From the NCBI RefSeq assembly GCF_008065135.1, contig NZ_CP042914.1:2604001-2668000 (forward strand): DNA of 64,000 nt, in the 5' to 3' direction. The notes beneath the pieces were generated by a model. That model was not told where the DNA came from. It searched no databases and was given only the letters and a program-made list of their open reading frames with translations. Made by a program: the position numbers and the translations under genes. Source of the stretch: Roseimaritima ulvae. Its GTDB lineage: Bacteria > Planctomycetota > Planctomycetia > Pirellulales > Pirellulaceae. Below are positions 56,801 through 64,000 of this stretch, one piece after another (the stretch's first letter is position 1; every line of letters starts with the position of its first letter).

Positions 56801-59800
56801 GTAGCACAGCAAACGCATGCCTTCGGCCAACATCACCTGAGCAGTGACTTGCAGGTCGGCCCGCGGACGCTGCAATTCGCTTTGCAAAACCGACGGCGCC
56901 AAATCGCCGCCAGTGCTTTGGGCCCATACATCCAAGCTGTAACCGGCTGCTTGAGCATCTCCCAAATCGACCCCCGAAAGATGGACTCTTTTGGCCATCT
57001 CTGCGCTGGAGGCAAGGTTGCCAAGGCGGAACAAACTATACGCGGTGTGGACCCGAGCGACGTTGACCTCCCACAGGTCTCCAGTGCGTTCCAGTAACCG
57101 AATCGAAGCACTGCAATGCTCGATGGCCTCCTCATAGCGGGAGGCGGCAAACAACACCACGCCGTGGAAATTCAGAGCTTGCCCCTGGCCCCATAGATCA
57201 TCCAGAGATTTATAGATCGCAAAGGATTTTTCCGCGTAGCTCACACCACGGTTGAATAAGCCGACCAAGCTCATCACCGGAGCATGGATCGAATAGGCAT
57301 GCGCCAGTTCACTTGTGGCGGGGTAGCGTTCCGCCAAATTCATCCCGCGGAGGTGGGACCACAAGCATTTGTATTGCCCGCGTTTGAACCAGTAGGCGTA
57401 GGTCAAACGATTGAACAAGCGTACGATCAGTAATGTGCGGGTGGCTCCCTGCAGGCTTTTGCGCGCGGTGAACCAGCCGGGCAGGATGGAGTGCAGGGCT
57501 TGGGTGATTAGTTCGCCGCCCAGACGCACATACAAGCCCAGGTTGCCTTGGGGAATGCGAGCCCCCAGTTGCTCCAGGGCCCGTTCAAAGGCGTCGATGG
57601 CGCGTTCCATGTCGCCCTGCTTAAAGGCCACTTCGCCCAACTTGCCTTCCATCTCGGCTTTGGTGATTTCATCCGCCGCCAGTTCGCGAGCCCGCTCGAA
57701 TTGCTCGGCGGCGTTATCGTAGGAACCACGCAGCATCAACACATTGGCCAGACCCTCTGCGATTTGGTAACGCAGCAATGGGTCTTTGGTGGCGCTCCGC
57801 TGGGCGATCGTAAACTGTTGTTCGGCCAGTTCTAGGGCATGTTGCGCTTTGGCTTGGCGTGCGGCGGCCAAGGCATAGGGCAGGGCTCGCGAACAATCGC
57901 CAGCCGCATCGAAGTGATATGCCAGGTCAAAGACCCGCTGCGGCGCTTCCCGTTCCAGTTGCACGGCGGCTTTTAGATGCAGTTCACGGCGTCGTGAAGC
58001 CGGCAGTCTGGCGAGCAGCGATTCGCGAAGCTTGTCGTGAAGGAAATTGCAGCGTTCGTCGGTCTTACGCGACCAGACGATGTGACGCTGGTGTCCGACG
58101 CGGAGTGCCGCGATCGCTTGCTGCGACGTTTGGCCGGCCAGATTCGAAGCGGCGAACAGGTCGAATTCTTTGCCCAATACGGCGCCGGCTGTCAACAGTT
58201 GCACCGTGGCCGGAGGTAACAATTCGATCCGTCGAACCAGAAACTCTGCGGCATGCTGAGAAGACTGTGCATCGGCCAGCGCGGATTGATCGATCCGCCA
58301 ACCTCCACTGGCCGGCCGCTCCGGGGCGTCAGGATGGCGTTTGTCGGGCACCAGGGCACCCGATTCCACCAGTCCACGCAGCGCGGCGGCCGCCATGAAT
58401 GGACTGCCTTCGGCCAAATGTTCGATGGTGTAGATGGCTTCGTCAGGCAATGGGCCCGCCATCGATTCAACCAGCTGCCGCACACTGGCCGGGGCAAACG
58501 TTGGCAGTTCCAGATGAGCCATGCCCGAGAGGTTGCGGAGCGGATGGTCCGCCGGGACCTCTTCGGAGCGATAGGCCACCACGACCAGCACGGTACGGTC
58601 GCGGTCGCGTGAGTATCGCTGCCACTGCCGCAGCGCTTTGTAGGTTAATTGATCCGCCCATTGGCAATCATCCAACAGTACCAAAACCGAGTGGTCGAGG
58701 TTTCCCAAAGCGTCCAACAAAGCCGTCAGCGCATGCACGCTGCGAGCTTCGCCGTGTTCTTCGGGACCCAGATGGTCGACCGCGGCCTGGTCGCTGATCT
58801 GCAGCAAATCGGGCAGAGCCCAACAAGCGGCATCCCACTGATCGGTCATCGCCTCACGAATCCGCTCGGCGACGTGCTCGTCCAGGCGGGCCATGTTGAC
58901 GACGCCCTGGGCCACTCCGGTAAATAGTTGGAAGGGGCGTTGAGCCGCTTGCTCAAGCCCTTGACCTTGCAGGATCCAAGTACCGCGCTGCGAACACACC
59001 CGCGCGAACTCGCTCAGCAAGCGACTCTTGCCGCCCCCGGATTCGGCTTCGACGATCACCAATCCGCCCTGACCGAGTTCGGCGCGCTGCAGCAGTGTGT
59101 GCAGCTGCGTCAATTCCTGCTCGCGTCCTACAAACGCCGGTGCGGTCAGTGTCTGCCGGCGATCGTGAAGTCCGATGACCAGTTGCGGCTCCGCTTCGCC
59201 ATTCCGCAAGGCTTCGTCGATGGCATCCAGATCCATGACTACCGCTTCGGCGGATTGATAACGATCGCGTGGATCTTTGCGGAGCATTCGCTGCAGGACT
59301 TCTTCCAATATTCTCGGCACTGGCAGCCCAAGGGCTTTCAGGTCCGGAACGGGTTTGCTGAGATGTTGACGCAGCAGGTCGCCCACGCTGTTGGACTGAA
59401 ACGGCGGGTGACCGGTCAGGCATTCGAACAGCATGTTGCCCAGCGAATACAAATCGGAACTGGCGGTTTCTTCGTGGTTCAACAGCCCGGTGACTTCCGG
59501 CGACAAATACTGGGCGACGTGCAGCCATGTATCGGGCAAACCCTCCGCCATCCAAGTGGGCTGAATCAAACCAAAATCGGTCAACGTGACCTGACGCAGT
59601 TCGTGCTCTTCATTGGTAATCACATTGTCCGGGCGGATGCTGCGGTGCAAGACTTCGTGACGATGCGCTTCCTGCAGCGCCGTTAAAACCGCGCGCCCGA
59701 CTTGGATGGTTTCGGCCACCGATAAAGACGCCTGCTGCAAACGTTGCCGGAGGGTGATCCCGGCCACGAATGGCATTACCCAAAACACCTGTTGGTCGTC

Positions 59801-60109
59801 GCTGCCATGATCCAATAGCCGCGCGAAGGAGTTGTGCGAAAGTTGCCCCAACGCATGGGCGTCGTGTTCAAACCGCATTTGCGCCGAAGCGGAAAGCGAA
59901 TCGTGGCGGACGGTTTTGACCACGACCGATTGGTCCGTGGCCGAATCGAGAGCCTGAAAGGTTTCGCCGTGGGGGCTTTGGGAGAGCCCGCGCAGGACAC
60001 GATAGCGACCACCGATCAATGGCTGGTCCGGAACGTGTCTGTCTGAATACGAACTCTTCACCTCGCCCGCCTTTACGTGGGTACTCCTGCTGTCCGGCCG
60101 GTGGGCCAT
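53846..60109 (-). CDS. Hybrid pseudokinase - ATPase - GAF - histidine kinase (kinase-2)
   Basis: A 2087-residue paralogue of the protein at 39867-46325, collinear along most of its length. The Ser/Thr kinase domain keeps its Lys (VVVKTV) and DFG, but the catalytic loop reads HRSIRPDN (residues 155-162): the catalytic Asp is Ser and the following Lys is Arg, so it is probably a pseudokinase. ATPase with [11 protein letters not shown]-like region, GAF (near 1386), HisKA His1467, HATPase, receiver 1 (Asp about 1759) and receiver 2 (Asp about 1895) all look intact. The C-terminal HPt lacks the His-bearing helix: against kinase-1 about 35 residues are missing after [11 protein letters not shown] 60109 is chosen; no strong Shine-Dalgarno was seen. 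It lies between PKS-2 (142 bp upstream) and PKS-1 (101 bp downstream). Confidence 0.9.
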   Translation of the reverse strand: MAHRPDSRSTHVKAGEVKSSYSDRHVPDQPLIGGRYRVLRGLSQSPHGETFQALDSATDQSVVVKTVRHDSLSASAQMRFEHDAHALGQLSHNSFARLLDHGSDDQQVFWVMPFVAGITLRQRLQQASLSVAETIQVGRAVLTALQEAHRHEVLHRSIRPDNVITNEEHELRQVTLTDFGLIQPTWMAEGLPDTWLHVAQYLSPEVTGLLNHEETASSDLYSLGNMLFECLTGHPPFQSNSVGDLLRQHLSKPVPDLKALGLPVPRILEEVLQRMLRKDPRDRYQSAEAVVMDLDAIDEALRNGEAEPQLVIGLHDRRQTLTAPAFVGREQELTQLHTLLQRAELGQGGLVIVEAESGGGKSRLLSEFARVCSQRGTWILQGQGLEQAAQRPFQLFTGVAQGVVNMARLDEHVAERIREAMTDQWDAACWALPDLLQISDQAAVDHLGPEEHGEARSVHALTALLDALGNLDHSVLVLLDDCQWADQLTYKALRQWQRYSRDRDRTVLVVVAYRSEEVPADHPLRNLSGMAHLELPTFAPASVRQLVESMAGPLPDEAIYTIEHLAEGSPFMAAAALRGLVESGALVPDKRHPDAPERPASGGWRIDQSALADAQSSQHAAEFLVRRIELLPPATVQLLTAGAVLGKEFDLFAASNLAGQTSQQAIAALRVGHQRHIVWSRKTDERCNFLHDKLRESLLARLPASRRRELHLKAAVQLEREAPQRVFDLAYHFDAAGDCSRALPYALAAARQAKAQHALELAEQQFTIAQRSATKDPLLRYQIAEGLANVLMLRGSYDNAAEQFERARELAADEITKAEMEGKLGEVAFKQGDMERAIDAFERALEQLGARIPQGNLGLYVRLGGELITQALHSILPGWFTARKSLQGATRTLLIVRLFNRLTYAYWFKRGQYKCLWSHLRGMNLAERYPATSELAHAYSIHAPVMSLVGLFNRGVSYAEKSFAIYKSLDDLWGQGQALNFHGVVLFAASRYEEAIEHCSASIRLLERTGDLWEVNVARVHTAYSLFRLGNLASSAEMAKRVHLSGVDLGDAQAAGYSLDVWAQSTGGDLAPSVLQSELQRPRADLQVTAQVMLAEGMRLLCYGQTAEARAVFCDAQQRVEQAGLQNAYVLPLRSWIVTAARQQAEQTSPLCPQRRRVLLQQAANVARTAIRVARKFQNDLPHALRESALVAAMQGADRTARRQLDESLQVAERQGARFEYAKSLLERGRIGRQQGWDGAEEDIATASKLLRSLGAYYVLNETPPEQAASAKLATLSLVDRFDNALQTGRRIAAGLSQESVFREVQLGADRLLRGERCRLLKMPLAPNADSQDWDHSKLEDRYLRDLATTAINTRQVIVLTDATSNEDAYPLLPGVRSALCAPMFVRGEPAGCFYVEHHGVSNLFGEDEKRLAEFIATIAGAALENAEGFAELECLNETLEQRVADRTAVAEQANRAKSDFLANMSHEIRTPMNGIIGMTELTLQTQLSNQQRDYLNVVLQSADALLRLLNDILDFSKVEAGKLELEAIDFSLDDCLGDTMHTFGFKAAEKGVELAYYVPPEVPDTLNGDPGRLRQIIINLVGNALKFTDQGEIVVRVAAQSQTDDGVVLHFSVNDSGIGIDADKQQQIFEAFQQADTSTTRRYGGTGLGLAISMQLVKLMQGELHVESVPGEGSQFHFTAHFNNATTTATATSPPLGDLPELNGLRVLVVDDSPTNRDILTDVLTHWGMQVEVARDGYAALDRMRRAADRGQPFALAVLDMMMPEMNGLTLASQIRQVPALRSCELIMLSSAGNSESERDPNLDIARYLLKPVKQSELKESIQQVLTQHPATATPTPPPTAPVDALRILLAEDGEINQLVACGLIENLGHRVQVANDGYEVLQALQEETFDVVLMDVMMPGMDGLEATAEIRRREQTSGQHLPIIAMTAHALVGDRERFLDAGMDDYLAKPIGLDGLRDVLERNRPRKVPTSQTPSRPHPQRRSPDTQLAWPPDDSHPLEHASQRSAAVLDIEPAQPRSADAGDETMVAMAEALLRECPQRIEETARRAEQLAREANLPDVDQMLQELTKEAAKMSAALRQFVTRG

Positions 60110-60251
60110 CAAGACAGCCCGATACCAATCGAATCGGCGAGGCGAGTGGCGAACCCCGTTTTTTACCAGGAAAACGAGGCTCCCACGCCAAAACCGTAAG
60201 GACTACAGAGAGTATCCGTATAGGGCGGATTTTATCGACTGCGCGGAGGCG

Positions 60252-63200
60252 TCAGGTAACCGGCTGGTCGAGCAGTTCACCGCTCAGCTGGGCCAGAGCG
60301 ATCTGATGCAGACGCTCGGCGATCAACTGGTGGTTGCGATTTAAGAACCAATGGTCACCGTCGACCTCGATCAGCTCAAACGGATCACGCGTGTGCTGAG
60401 ACCATTCGCGGATTTCATCCGTGTAAACCATATCGTCCTGCCGGGCGGCAAAAGCCGTGATCGGACAGCTCAACGGCCCATCGGATTGATAACGATAGTT
60501 TTTTAGCAACGGCCAATCACGCCGCATCAACGGAATGATCGATTTGAGAAACTCCGCGTCGTCCACGTACCTCGACAACGACACCAGGTATTCGGGACTG
60601 TTGTCCGCCACCATGGCTTTCAGCATCACCTCTCGCTTTTGCCACAAGTGGATCAGGTGGGGCGCCACGGTACCGGTAACCATGAAGTGGAAAGGCGTGC
60701 AAGCTTCGCGTTGCCGCAACCGACGAATCACTTCGCGGGCCACGATGCCGCCGTAGCTATGCCCCCAGATCACCACGGGTTTATCAAACAGGGGCGTCAG
60801 CATGGGAACGATTTGATCGGCTAATTCTTCGACGCTTTCCACCACGGCTTCGTCCATCCGATTTTCCCGACCCGGCGTCTGCACGGCCAACATGTCAAAG
60901 TGTTCGGGCGGGTTGACCAGGAATTTGGTGAACAGCGAAGCACCCACGCCCATCGAATGGAAGCAGATCAGCCGGAATGGGGCATCTGGCGGACTGCAGC
61001 CGCGGATCAACCAATCGTTCACCACCTCGATGTCTTCCATATCGGCCAGCGTGAAAGCCGCCGAGCTGTTGCCCGCGTCCAGTTCGCCGCCCGCGTCCAC
61101 TTCCTCGCCGGCGTCCACCTGCTGCAGTAAGTCGACCGCCAGATTGGCGATGCTGGGGCCCTTGAGCAATTTGATCAGGGGCAGGTTCACGTCCAGCAGT
61201 CGCACGATCCACACCTGCAGATCGGTCAGCATCAGCGAGTCCAGCCCGTAGCTGTCGATCGAAACGGAGACATCCAGCTTGTCCGCGGAAGCGTCCAAAA
61301 TCTGAGCCAGTTTGCCGGTCAATTCCTGTTCGATCCGCCGCAATTGTTCTTCCGGTTCCAACTCCGCCAATTCCGTCCGCAATCCGCTGCCTTTGGGCCG
61401 GACCGCGCGTGCCAAGGCATCGTCGCCCATGCATTCGATAAACCGCGTATCGCGGGCTAGATGCGGGTAGGCCATCCGGAACCAGGGCCAGTTCAGCTTG
61501 GACAGCATACGTTGTACCGGTTGTTGGATGATCGCCGATTCCAGTTTGCCCAGCACATCGGCCAACGGCATCACCAACATGCCCTGAGCCTCCAGCAGGC
61601 TGATGATGTTTTGTTCGTCGTTGTCGGCATTGGACATCCCTGCGTATTCCCCCAACACACCCAGATTGACCGTCGTCGCGGGCAGCCCCTGTTGACGTCG
61701 GTAGTGTGCCAGGGAGTCTTGGAAGAAGTTGGCGGCGGCGTAATTCAGTTGCCCCACCAACCCCAGCACCGACGAGATCGACGACAGCATCACGAAGAAA
61801 TCCAGCGGGGCATCGATGGCCACCGTGGCCTGATGTAGATGCCAGGCGCCTTGAGCCTTGGGCTGGAACACGCGTCCAAAACGGTCCAGATCCATGGTGG
61901 GAATCGAGGCGTCGTCGAGGACGGCCGCGGCATGGATCACGCCGGCCAAGGGCTGCGGCCCGTTGTCGATGTCGTCGAGCAATTGGCGGGTCGCCGCCGC
62001 GTCGGTCAGATCGACTTTGGCCAGCCGTACCTCGACGCCTTCCGCTTGCAGAGACTGCACGAGGGCTCGATCGGCGTCGGTTTTGCATCCGCTGCGGCTG
62101 GCCAAGACCAACTGCCGCGCGCCGCGCTCGGCCATCCAGCGAGCGATTTGCAATCCGAAGCCGCTGGCGCCCCCGGAGATCAAATAGGTGGCGTCGCCGC
62201 GGAAGCTCAGCTCTCGCTGCGGCAGGGCTTGCACCACGTTGTCCTGCATATTCATCACGATCTTGCCACGATAGGCCGCGCGGGTCATGAACCGCATCGC
62301 TTCGGACAGTTTATCGATCGGAAATTCGGTGATCTCGTGCGGTTCCAGTTCGTGTTGCTCAAACAGCTCCACAACTTCGCTCAACACTCGCTGGTGCAAT
62401 TCGGGCTTTTGAGCGGCCAGCCGGTCGACGTCGACGACGAAGTAAGAAATGTTTTCACCCAGCCGTTCCATGCCCAGTTTGCTATTGCGATAGATGTCCG
62501 ACTTGCCCAGTTCGATAAACCGGCCGAAGGGAGCCAAGCACTTGACGCTTTGCGCGATAAACCGTCCGGTCAGCGAGTTGACAACGATGTCCACGCCGCG
62601 GCCATCGGTAACGTCCATGACGTCGTTGTAGAAATCCAAGGACCGCGAATCGAAGACGTGTTCGACGCCCATCTGCCGCAGGTAATCGCGTTTCTCACGC
62701 GTGCCAGCGGTGGCGATGACGTTCACCCCGGCACGCTGGGCCAGGCGAATCGCCGCCCCGCCCACCCCGCCGGCAGCGGAATGGATCAGCACGGTTTCGC
62801 CACGGGTCATCCGCGCCAAGTGGCACAGGGAATACCAAGCCGTGACGTACACCACGGGGATCGCGGCGGCCTGCACGGGAGTCAGGTGCGAAGGACGCGG
62901 AGCCACGCAGTGGCCGGGCACCGACACGCGGCCACTGAAACCTTCGGCCACTCGAGCGATCACGTTGTCGCCCGCTTTGACGTGTTGCACCGCGCTACCG
63001 ACACGAAGCACTTGTCCGGAGATTTCCAGGCCCAAGCGGTCCGATGCCAGTCCGCCGGAGACGGCGTGCGGGGGCAGCAATCCCATCGCATTCATCACGT
63101 CTTTGAAATTTAAAGCCGCCGCCTGGACGGCGATCTCCACATCGCTGTCCGCTAACTGGCAGGGGTTCTGGCGGCGGAACACGATCTGGTCCAACTGGCC

Positions 63201-64000
63201 GGCTTCTTGCAGGTCGGCGCGGTAATCGCCGCCCACACCTTGTTCGCGCGACCCCACCGAAGACTCTGCCGTCTCGCGATTCACCGCAACCAAGCGGTGT
63301 ACGTAACGCGCGGGACCACGAATGGCGATCTCCGATTCATCCTGGTCGCGGCGGCTATGCAGCAGTTCACGGAACAGTGCATCCACTTCTTGCTTCGCAG
63401 GTTGGGCACTCAGGTCCACCACCGTGACGGGAATGTTGGGACATTCGTTGTTGATCACACGCGACATGCCGTGCAGGATCGACTGTCCTAAATCCAGTAA
63501 GTTGGATGACGAGTCGTTTGCGTCGGTGGCATGCTTGGCGTCGCAGGCGTCCGCCGCGGGAGGCACTGCGGCGGCGGCCGTGGTGACGACTACCAGCCTG
63601 GGTACCGCTTCGCGGCGGTGGAGCGTCTGTGCCAGGGCGAGCAACGATCCCACGGCCGGACAATCCTGCAACTCGCTCCAGCCTTGCGACTCAGCGGTGC
63701 GTTGGGCGGCGAACACGACCAACGCCCGGCGGTCCAGCGGCACGTCGGCCAGCAAATCGTCCAGCCGATCGGTGTCGGAGAACGGAATGACCTGAGTGTG
63801 TACCTGTTCAGCCGCCATCCGCGAGCTGAATTCGGTGGCAAAGGCCGTGTCATCGGTTACCAGCACGGCGCGGTTGCAATCGTAAATTCGTCCGTGTTGG
63901 TCGGGATCGAAAGGGCTGGGCAACCACTGGTATTCGTAGCAACCCTCGTACAGCGAATCGGCTTGTTGGCCGCCGGTGGTCAGCAAACGTTTGCAAGTAA
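60252..64000 (-). CDS. Type I polyketide synthase, C-terminal part (PKS-2; continues past the window)
   Basis: A 3'-terminal part of about 1249 residues; the frame is open at the right edge (TCKRLL matches the interior of PKS-1), so KS, AT and most of DH should lie beyond. Visible: DH/ER linker (YEGCYEYQW), ER (HSAAGGVGGAAIRLAQRAG), KR (SGGASGFGLQIARW; LSSISSVLGLVGQLNYAAAN), ACP (YGLDSLML), an Asp/Glu/Ala/Gly-rich linker with three near-repeats of VDAGEE/VDAGGE/LDAGNS, and TE (GHSYGG; GDHWFLNRN). The TE is nearly identical to that of PKS-1 over KREVMLKAMV and FLKSIIPLMRRDW, showing duplication. Probably iterative and fully reducing as PKS-1. First gene of the visible PKS/kinase series. Confidence 0.92.
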   Translation of the reverse strand, partial: TCKRLLTTGGQQADSLYEGCYEYQWLPSPFDPDQHGRIYDCNRAVLVTDDTAFATEFSSRMAAEQVHTQVIPFSDTDRLDDLLADVPLDRRALVVFAAQRTAESQGWSELQDCPAVGSLLALAQTLHRREAVPRLVVVTTAAAAVPPAADACDAKHATDANDSSSNLLDLGQSILHGMSRVINNECPNIPVTVVDLSAQPAKQEVDALFRELLHSRRDQDESEIAIRGPARYVHRLVAVNRETAESSVGSREQGVGGDYRADLQEAGQLDQIVFRRQNPCQLADSDVEIAVQAAALNFKDVMNAMGLLPPHAVSGGLASDRLGLEISGQVLRVGSAVQHVKAGDNVIARVAEGFSGRVSVPGHCVAPRPSHLTPVQAAAIPVVYVTAWYSLCHLARMTRGETVLIHSAAGGVGGAAIRLAQRAGVNVIATAGTREKRDYLRQMGVEHVFDSRSLDFYNDVMDVTDGRGVDIVVNSLTGRFIAQSVKCLAPFGRFIELGKSDIYRNSKLGMERLGENISYFVVDVDRLAAQKPELHQRVLSEVVELFEQHELEPHEITEFPIDKLSEAMRFMTRAAYRGKIVMNMQDNVVQALPQRELSFRGDATYLISGGASGFGLQIARWMAERGARQLVLASRSGCKTDADRALVQSLQAEGVEVRLAKVDLTDAAATRQLLDDIDNGPQPLAGVIHAAAVLDDASIPTMDLDRFGRVFQPKAQGAWHLHQATVAIDAPLDFFVMLSSISSVLGLVGQLNYAAANFFQDSLAHYRRQQGLPATTVNLGVLGEYAGMSNADNDEQNIISLLEAQGMLVMPLADVLGKLESAIIQQPVQRMLSKLNWPWFRMAYPHLARDTRFIECMGDDALARAVRPKGSGLRTELAELEPEEQLRRIEQELTGKLAQILDASADKLDVSVSIDSYGLDSLMLTDLQVWIVRLLDVNLPLIKLLKGPSIANLAVDLLQQVDAGEEVDAGGELDAGNSSAAFTLADMEDIEVVNDWLIRGCSPPDAPFRLICFHSMGVGASLFTKFLVNPPEHFDMLAVQTPGRENRMDEAVVESVEELADQIVPMLTPLFDKPVVIWGHSYGGIVAREVIRRLRQREACTPFHFMVTGTVAPHLIHLWQKREVMLKAMVADNSPEYLVSLSRYVDDAEFLKSIIPLMRRDWPLLKNYRYQSDGPLSCPITAFAARQDDMVYTDEIREWSQHTRDPFELIEVDGDHWFLNRNHQLIAERLHQIALAQLSGELLDQPVT

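Noticed and set aside
46413-64000. The two PKS as consecutive modules of one assembly line
   Set aside because: PKS-1 is complete with its own KS and thioesterase, and PKS-2 also ends in a thioesterase; duplication of a stand-alone synthase fits better.

Overview
The window reads as a chromosome segment of a planctomycete, most likely a Pirellulaceae (Rhodopirellula-type) bacterium. The signs are a DUF1559 prepilin-like protein paired with a carboxypeptidase-regulatory-like lipoprotein, a sulfatase, membrane-anchored Ser/Thr kinases, a futalosine-route menaquinone operon, a RAYT transposase and moderately GC-rich sequence full of short palindromic repeats. No rRNA, tRNA or CRISPR array was seen. 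Assignments come from reading motifs, not from database searches.

Layout. 1-3.55 kb: 5'-truncated putA (proline to glutamate). 3.7-6.2 kb: four-gene minus-strand operon (HAMP-like membrane protein, TadE, TadG/VWA, TadE). 6.6-13.0 kb: minus-strand dnaE2, family-4 uracil-DNA glycosylase, LOG-family protein and methyltransferase; a 192-bp block of four different 7/8-bp tandem repeats separates dnaE2 from the glycosylase. 13.1-19.7 kb: plus-strand leucine-rich-repeat protein broken by an in-frame stop, a large lipoprotein-like protein and a sulfamidase-type sulfatase. 19.7-21.5 kb: a RAYT transposase bounded by inverted copies of a hairpin repeat. 21.5-28.2 kb: lipoprotein/DUF1559 pair, metzincin-type zinc protease and a Ser/Thr kinase, all on the minus strand. 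28.5 kb: small secreted cysteine-rich protein with a strong terminator. 29.2-35.1 kb: tightly coupled operon ubiE-ubiX-ubiA-mqnE-(phytoene desaturase-like)-mqnD. 35.2-37.2 kb: an array of about five 100-bp hairpin units, one interrupted by an IS4-type element with an 11-bp target duplication. 37.6-39.8 kb: C-terminal processing protease and gamma-carbonic anhydrase.

39.9-64 kb is the standout region. It is a tandem duplication, all on the minus strand, of a pair: a single-module, fully reducing type I polyketide synthase (KS-AT-DH-ER-KR-ACP-TE in the complete copy) followed by a giant signalling protein (Ser/Thr kinase, AAA-type ATPase, helical repeats, GAF, histidine kinase, two receivers, HPt). 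The order of transcription is PKS-2 (runs off the right edge), kinase-2, PKS-1, kinase-1. Kinase-2 has lost the catalytic Asp of its Ser/Thr kinase (HRS for HRD) and, by an apparent 35-residue deletion, the HPt histidine; kinase-1 keeps both. The pairing resembles the cyanobacterial HstK-family kinases tied to heterocyst glycolipid synthesis, which suggests signal-controlled production of a polyketide or long-chain lipid; the product is unknown.

Start codons were moved from the longest reading frame when a Shine-Dalgarno sequence, signal peptide or family N-terminus argued for an internal start; these cases are noted.
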